From the NCBI GenBank assembly GCA_013335425.1, contig JAAXVQ010000037.1, positions 1,779 through 10,985 on the forward strand: a stretch of DNA of 9,207 nt, in the 5' to 3' direction. This stretch comes from Candidatus Firestoneibacteriota bacterium. Its GTDB lineage: Bacteria > Oederibacteriota > JAAXVQ01. Each line of letters opens with the position of its first letter. Position 1 is the stretch's first letter. The notes under the pieces are model-generated. The model ran no database searches and was not told the DNA's origin. It was given only the letters and a program-made list of their open reading frames with translations. Of this stretch, positions 6,076 to 9,207 are shown in pieces. The translations under genes were made by a program, and so were the position numbers.

Positions 6076-8445
6076 CTACTTGACTTGCAGGGTCAATATG
6101 ACGACGGCGCCTTGGGGAGCTTTAGGAAATACGGCCCGGCCGATCTCTTGGCGGAGCGCGGCCAGGCAAGCCGTCGACTGCAACGTGTCTTTCTCAATTT
6201 CCCAGGCCGTGATTTTCCCACGTGCATCAATGCGCAGTTTGATCCTCACCAGCCCTTGGCCGATATGGCCCGCGATGACCTTGCGCAATTTGATCTTCAG
6301 AGCCGCCAGCGCGAGTTCCGCCTCAGCGGGTTTAAGGTTTCCGCTTTGCACCGCCAGCGCGTATTCGATCCGGGGCGATTCGGACTTCGCGGGTTCATCC
6401 TCCGTTCGGGTCGAATCCTTTTGCGCCCGGGTTTCACAGGCGGCGCTTTTTTCCGGTGCGGCGCATCCCAAGGCGCGGTAATACCCGCGCTTTTCCTGCA
6501 CATAGCCCGGAGCCGGCGCGCAGGCCGGGACACTTCCGCCGACCGCCAAATCGGAGACGCCTTCCGGCAACGGGAGCGGCTGCTGCACCGTGATCCGGTG
6601 GCCGCCGTCCGTGCGCTTCAAGGAGTCAATGGCCACGAAGGACGTGTAGTCGGTCAGCAAATTGTAGTCCAGGCCCAACTGGGTCACTTGTTTGACGCGG
6701 GCGTCGCTGGGGTCGAGCCGGTTCATGTCCGCCAAGGTTAAAATGCGGTGCCGGGCCCAGAGGTAGCGCAAGGCCGGGTTGTCGCTCGTGTTTTGGTCTT
6801 CGTTTATCTCCACCTCCCGGCGATAGGGGCGGCCCGCGGTTTTGCCGGTGATCACGATTTTGCCTCGGGCGGCGCCCGTGTATTTCCCGAACACCAGGAC
6901 CGGTTTTCGGGCAAAGAGGTCGGGCAAGGACGCAGGTTCCACTTCCGATACGTTGAGGCCTTGGAATTCCACCCGAATATCCGTGAGCACCGGCGCTTCG
7001 ATATATTCCTTAAAAGCCCGGGCCTTGGCTTGCGCCTGCTCGGCATTGAGGATAATAAAAGGCTCGCCCATGCCCGCATGGGCCAGGCCTTCCATCAGGT
7101 AGCGGTTGACGGAAGAGCCGATGCCGAAAGAGAAAACGTTGCCGCGGTTCAAATGCGTGCGCACGTATTCAAAGGCTTCTTTCTCCACCGTGACATAGCC
7201 GTCGGTCACCACGATCAGGCTGCGGGAAATGTTCTCCTCAGCCCGGGGCAGGGCCATGGCCGCGCGCAGCGCGGGCATCAGTTCGGTGCCTCCCCCGCCT
7301 TGCTGTTGGTCCACGGTGTCCAGGGCTTTTTGCAGATTGGCTTTCGTGGCAGGCAGCGAATGTTCGGACAAGACGGAATTGCCGCCGGAAAAAAGCATGA
7401 CGTTGAAGAAATCCGTGGGGCGCAATCCGCCCAACAGGTCTTTCATCAGCGCCTTGGATACTTCCAGGGGAAAGCCGTGCATGGAACCCGAAACGTCCAC
7501 GACGAAAACGTATTCCCGCGGCACAATCAGCGAGGAGGGCACCCGCTGGGGCGGTTCGAGCATCATGAGAAAGAAGTTCTCTTGCTTGCCGCGGTGCAGC
7601 AGCAGCCCGCTTTCAATTTGGCCGCCGGAGAGGGCATAGCGGATCACAACGTCTTTGTTCCCGGCCGCGGCGCCGTCCTTCAAAGTCACGTGCGCGTTTT
7701 GCTTGTCCGTGTAGTTGATTTCCAAGGCGTGGCTGGGGCTGCTTACTTTGGCGATGGGCAGGCCGCTGTGCAGGGACAAATCAAACCCGAAGGCAAAGGG
7801 CGCGGCTTCCCCGCTGTGCAAGTAGGGATTGGCCACCCATTTTTCCGGCGCGGGGGCGTTGGCCGCCGGCTGGTCGGCATAGCGCGGCCCCACCACCGTG
7901 GGGTAGACAAACTCATACACGCCGTCCTGCGGGACCAAGGCCTCGGCATAGTTCAGCATGACCTTGATCTCGTCCCCCGGCAGAATGTTGCCCACGTTCA
8001 TTTGGAAGACATTGGGGCGCTGCTGTTCCAGCAGGGAGGCGGTTTTGCCTTCGGAGAGCGCCTGTTCGTACTGGGCCCGGGCTTTTTGTTTCTCCTGGAC
8101 CTGGGCGACGATGGTCCGCTCGCCGATGGTCATTTTCATGGCATGCACCGCGGCCCGGGTCGAGGCCGGGAAAACATAGACGGCTTCCAGCACGTGCTTG
8201 CCCTCGTTTTTATAGACCTGCGTTACCTGGATATCCGCCATCACGCCGGAAATCGTCACGTCCGCACGGGTGCTTTTCAAGGGCAGTTGGTCGACTTCGG
8301 GGTTGTCGCTTTTCACGAAGAAATACGGCGACAGAGTTTTGTCCGGACTCTCTTCGGGAGTTTCGCTGAGGCCCAGGGCTGGGATCGCCAGCCCCAGGCA
8401 CGCCAGCACCACGGTTCTTTTTAAAGCAAGGTTTGGGGTTTTCAC
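6076..8445 (-). CDS. Secreted VIT and von Willebrand factor A domain protein with TonB/AgmX-like C-terminal domain
   Basis: From the GTG at 8445 the protein has 789 residues. A signal peptide (about 1-26, hydrophobic TVVLACLGLAIPALG) leads into a VIT domain (about 38-170, including VYKNEGKHVLEAVYVFP and VFQMNVGNILPGDEI). A VWA domain (about 311-485) has a complete MIDAS: D317-S319-S321 in DVSGSM, T387 in GGGGTE and D415 in VVTDGY. The end of the conserved core reads LLTDYTSFVAIDS (596-608). A Pro/Ala-rich linker with Cys642, Cys661 and Cys670 follows, then a C-terminal domain (about 695-789) ending LTLQVK. VIT-VWA proteins are extracellular or envelope proteins thought to mediate metal-dependent protein contacts; the ligand here is unknown. 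No LPXTG or PEP-CTERM sorting tail is present. AAAGGAG lies 8 nt before the GTG. An upstream in-frame ATG at 8523 adds 26 residues ahead of a good signal peptide and has no such site. Confidence 0.94.
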   Translation of the reverse strand: MKTPNLALKRTVVLACLGLAIPALGLSETPEESPDKTLSPYFFVKSDNPEVDQLPLKSTRADVTISGVMADIQVTQVYKNEGKHVLEAVYVFPASTRAAVHAMKMTIGERTIVAQVQEKQKARAQYEQALSEGKTASLLEQQRPNVFQMNVGNILPGDEIKVMLNYAEALVPQDGVYEFVYPTVVGPRYADQPAANAPAPEKWVANPYLHSGEAAPFAFGFDLSLHSGLPIAKVSSPSHALEINYTDKQNAHVTLKDGAAAGNKDVVIRYALSGGQIESGLLLHRGKQENFFLMMLEPPQRVPSSLIVPREYVFVVDVSGSMHGFPLEVSKALMKDLLGGLRPTDFFNVMLFSGGNSVLSEHSLPATKANLQKALDTVDQQQGGGGTELMPALRAAMALPRAEENISRSLIVVTDGYVTVEKEAFEYVRTHLNRGNVFSFGIGSSVNRYLMEGLAHAGMGEPFIILNAEQAQAKARAFKEYIEAPVLTDIRVEFQGLNVSEVEPASLPDLFARKPVLVFGKYTGAARGKIVITGKTAGRPYRREVEINEDQNTSDNPALRYLWARHRILTLADMNRLDPSDARVKQVTQLGLDYNLLTDYTSFVAIDSLKRTDGGHRITVQQPLPLPEGVSDLAVGGSVPACAPAPGYVQEKRGYYRALGCAAPEKSAACETRAQKDSTRTEDEPAKSESPRIEYALAVQSGNLKPAEAELALAALKIKLRKVIAGHIGQGLVRIKLRIDARGKITAWEIEKDTLQSTACLAALRQEIGRAVFPKAPQGAVVILTLQVK

Positions 8446-8652
8446 GGTTAGAGCTCCTTTACGGGGAATTTGGCCTGCTACAGGTAATACGTCCAGGGGG
8501 GCGAAAAGGTTACCGAGCTCCAAACGTTATATTTTCGGATTATTTCTGTTTTGGGGTTTAAGTCCCATGACGACTTGGCAGACAGGGGTTTTCGGGCCCG
8601 AAGGTGCGGTGTGAACAAGCGTTCAGTTGCCGAGACCGGAGGCGCGCTAAAG
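8446..8652 (-). other. Intergenic gap between the truncated gene and the VIT-VWA gene
   Basis: The 207 bp hold the VIT-VWA ribosome binding site (8452-8460) and a few weak dyads: the 12-bp palindrome TTCGGGCCCGAA (8591-8602), TGAAC-AAGC-GTTCA, and AAGTC/GACTT (8560-8564/8572-8576). None is followed by a T-run on the minus strand, so I see no intrinsic terminator. A GG-N10-GC match near 8503-8518 is too poor for a sigma-54 promoter. TATAAC near 8528 is a possible -10 without a fitting -35. Co-transcription with the upstream gene remains possible. Confidence 0.4.
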
Positions 8653-9207
8653 TTACTCTGTTTTTACTTGAAGCATCACCGTCGCCGGGAGGGCATCGGT
8701 CGGCGGTTCGAACTTGAGGGTTTGAAGTCTGTTGAGCAGACGCCGGTTTAAAGGCGCCGCGCCAAACGCCCCGTCTATAAATTGCGCCCGGAGGATTTTG
8801 CCTTGCGCATCAACCTGGAGCAGGACCTTTACGGTTTTAGCCTCGTCTGCCGGCGCAAGGGTATCGGTAAGGGAAGGTTCAAGGGCCCGGAGCGCGCGGG
8901 CGATTTGAGCTTGGTCGAGGTTCCCCTGAACGCTGAGCAAGTGCAAACGCACGCTCGGCGCTTTTGGGTTTGCGGAAGGGGACGCTTGCGGCTCCGGCGA
9001 ATAGCCGACCACGCGTTCCACGGCAGCGGTTGGTGCGGTCCTGCTTTGCGCTGTCCGGGCCGGTTGGGCGTTTTCCCGGTTTCGTTTCAGGCTGCCGGCT
9101 TTGGCCATGAAAAGGTCGGTACGGCCGAGTTCGGACTTATAAGCGGTTTTCGGCGCCGCGCCCGGCGCGGGAGCAACCGAAGCGGGCATGGCCTGGGCCA
9201 TGGAGAT
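8653..9207 (-). CDS. C-terminal part of an envelope protein with the same C-terminal domain as the VIT-VWA protein
   Basis: The frame is open from the right window edge (one Ile and one Ser codon precede the first Met at 9201) to the TAA at 8655-8653, so the gene is most likely cut off upstream. The visible part begins with a Pro/Ala/Arg-rich low-complexity stretch (about 110 residues) without a signal peptide. A domain of about 95 residues follows, containing SVQGNLDQAQIARALRALEP, VLLQVDAQGKI, FEPP and a final MLQVKTE. This aligns with the end of the next gene product (GNLKPAEAELALAALK, IKLRIDARGKI, LTLQVK). The pattern of a beta-strand DAxGKI turn and a terminal strand recalls TonB and AgmX/PglI C-terminal domains, which bind or span envelope structures. 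The missing N-terminal part could be another VIT-VWA protein, but that is inference. If the Met at 9201 were the true start the product would lack an export signal, which seems unlikely. Confidence 0.78.
   Translation of the reverse strand: MSMAQAMPASVAPAPGAAPKTAYKSELGRTDLFMAKAGSLKRNRENAQPARTAQSRTAPTAAVERVVGYSPEPQASPSANPKAPSVRLHLLSVQGNLDQAQIARALRALEPSLTDTLAPADEAKTVKVLLQVDAQGKILRAQFIDGAFGAAPLNRRLLNRLQTLKFEPPTDALPATVMLQVKTE

Noticed and set aside
6076..6200. Sortase (LPXTG) or PEP-CTERM sorting signal at the VIT-VWA C-terminus
   Set aside because: The C-terminus is a folded-looking domain ending LTLQVK, with no sorting motif, hydrophobic helix or basic tail. Some VIT-VWA relatives are sortase targets, but this one shows no sign of it.
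6748..8424. A 558-codon open reading frame on the plus strand
   Set aside because: It is antisense to the VIT-VWA gene, whose domain motifs are unmistakable, and its Gly/Arg/His/Gln-rich composition is typical of a shadow frame.
8380..8445. Lipoprotein signal in the VIT-VWA protein (Cys16) or in the beta-barrel protein (Cys8, Cys10)
   Set aside because: The residues before each Cys do not form a proper lipobox, and too few hydrophobic residues precede them. Ordinary signal-peptidase I cleavage fits better.
8503..8518. Second sigma-54 promoter upstream of the VIT-VWA gene
   Set aside because: Only the GG-N10-GC spacing is met. The -24 and -12 boxes differ from consensus at several fixed bases.
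8443..8523. Upstream ATG start for the VIT-VWA protein
   Set aside because: The added 26 residues would sit before a good signal peptide, while the GTG at 8445 has AAAGGAG at ideal spacing.
1..9207. CRISPR array, tRNA, rRNA, insertion sequence or prophage features
   Set aside because: I saw no regularly spaced direct repeats, no tRNA-like cloverleaf, no transposase or integrase motifs, and no long terminal inverted repeats. The strong inverted repeats are explained as terminators.

Overview
All supportable genes lie on the minus strand, so the window is transcribed from high to low coordinates. Coding DNA is GC-rich. Signal peptides, a beta-barrel-like protein ending in Phe, and a sigma-54 activator with its promoter indicate a Gram-negative (diderm) bacterium. 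Nothing here fixes the phylum: no rRNA, tRNA or mobile element is present.

Layout in transcription order. (1) 9207-8653: the 3' part of an exported-looking protein that enters from outside the window. It has a Pro/Ala-rich linker and a C-terminal domain of about 95 residues. (2) 8445-6076: a 789-residue secreted VIT + VWA protein with an intact MIDAS metal site. Its C-terminal domain resembles that of (1). It starts at a GTG with a strong ribosome binding site and ends in a 15-bp stem terminator. (3) 6075-5762: an AT-rich intergenic region holding an essentially perfect sigma-54 promoter (5825-5811). (4) 5761-4691: an unrecognised, Cys-free exported 356-residue protein, followed by a classic intrinsic terminator. 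(5) 4603-3284: a 439-residue predicted outer-membrane beta-barrel protein, followed by a 13-bp stem terminator. (6) 3201-1810: a membrane histidine kinase with a periplasmic sensor region. (7) 1803-460: an NtrC/AtoC-type sigma-54-dependent response regulator. (8) 463-1: the 5' part of a Trp-rich exported protein, start-stop coupled (ATGA) to the regulator and running off the window.

Working model (inference): the kinase-regulator pair senses a signal in the periplasm and activates sigma-54 transcription at 5825-5811. That drives the exported 356-residue protein and, at a level reduced by the intergenic terminator, the outer-membrane protein. The coupled protein (8) may be an accessory or auxiliary sensor of the kinase. 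The VIT-VWA protein and its upstream C-terminal-domain relative form a second envelope unit. Its link to the two-component system rests on proximity only, because a strong terminator separates them. The best candidate for an undescribed system is therefore a sigma-54-controlled envelope module consisting of kinase, enhancer-binding protein, coupled exported protein, exported unknown and beta-barrel protein.
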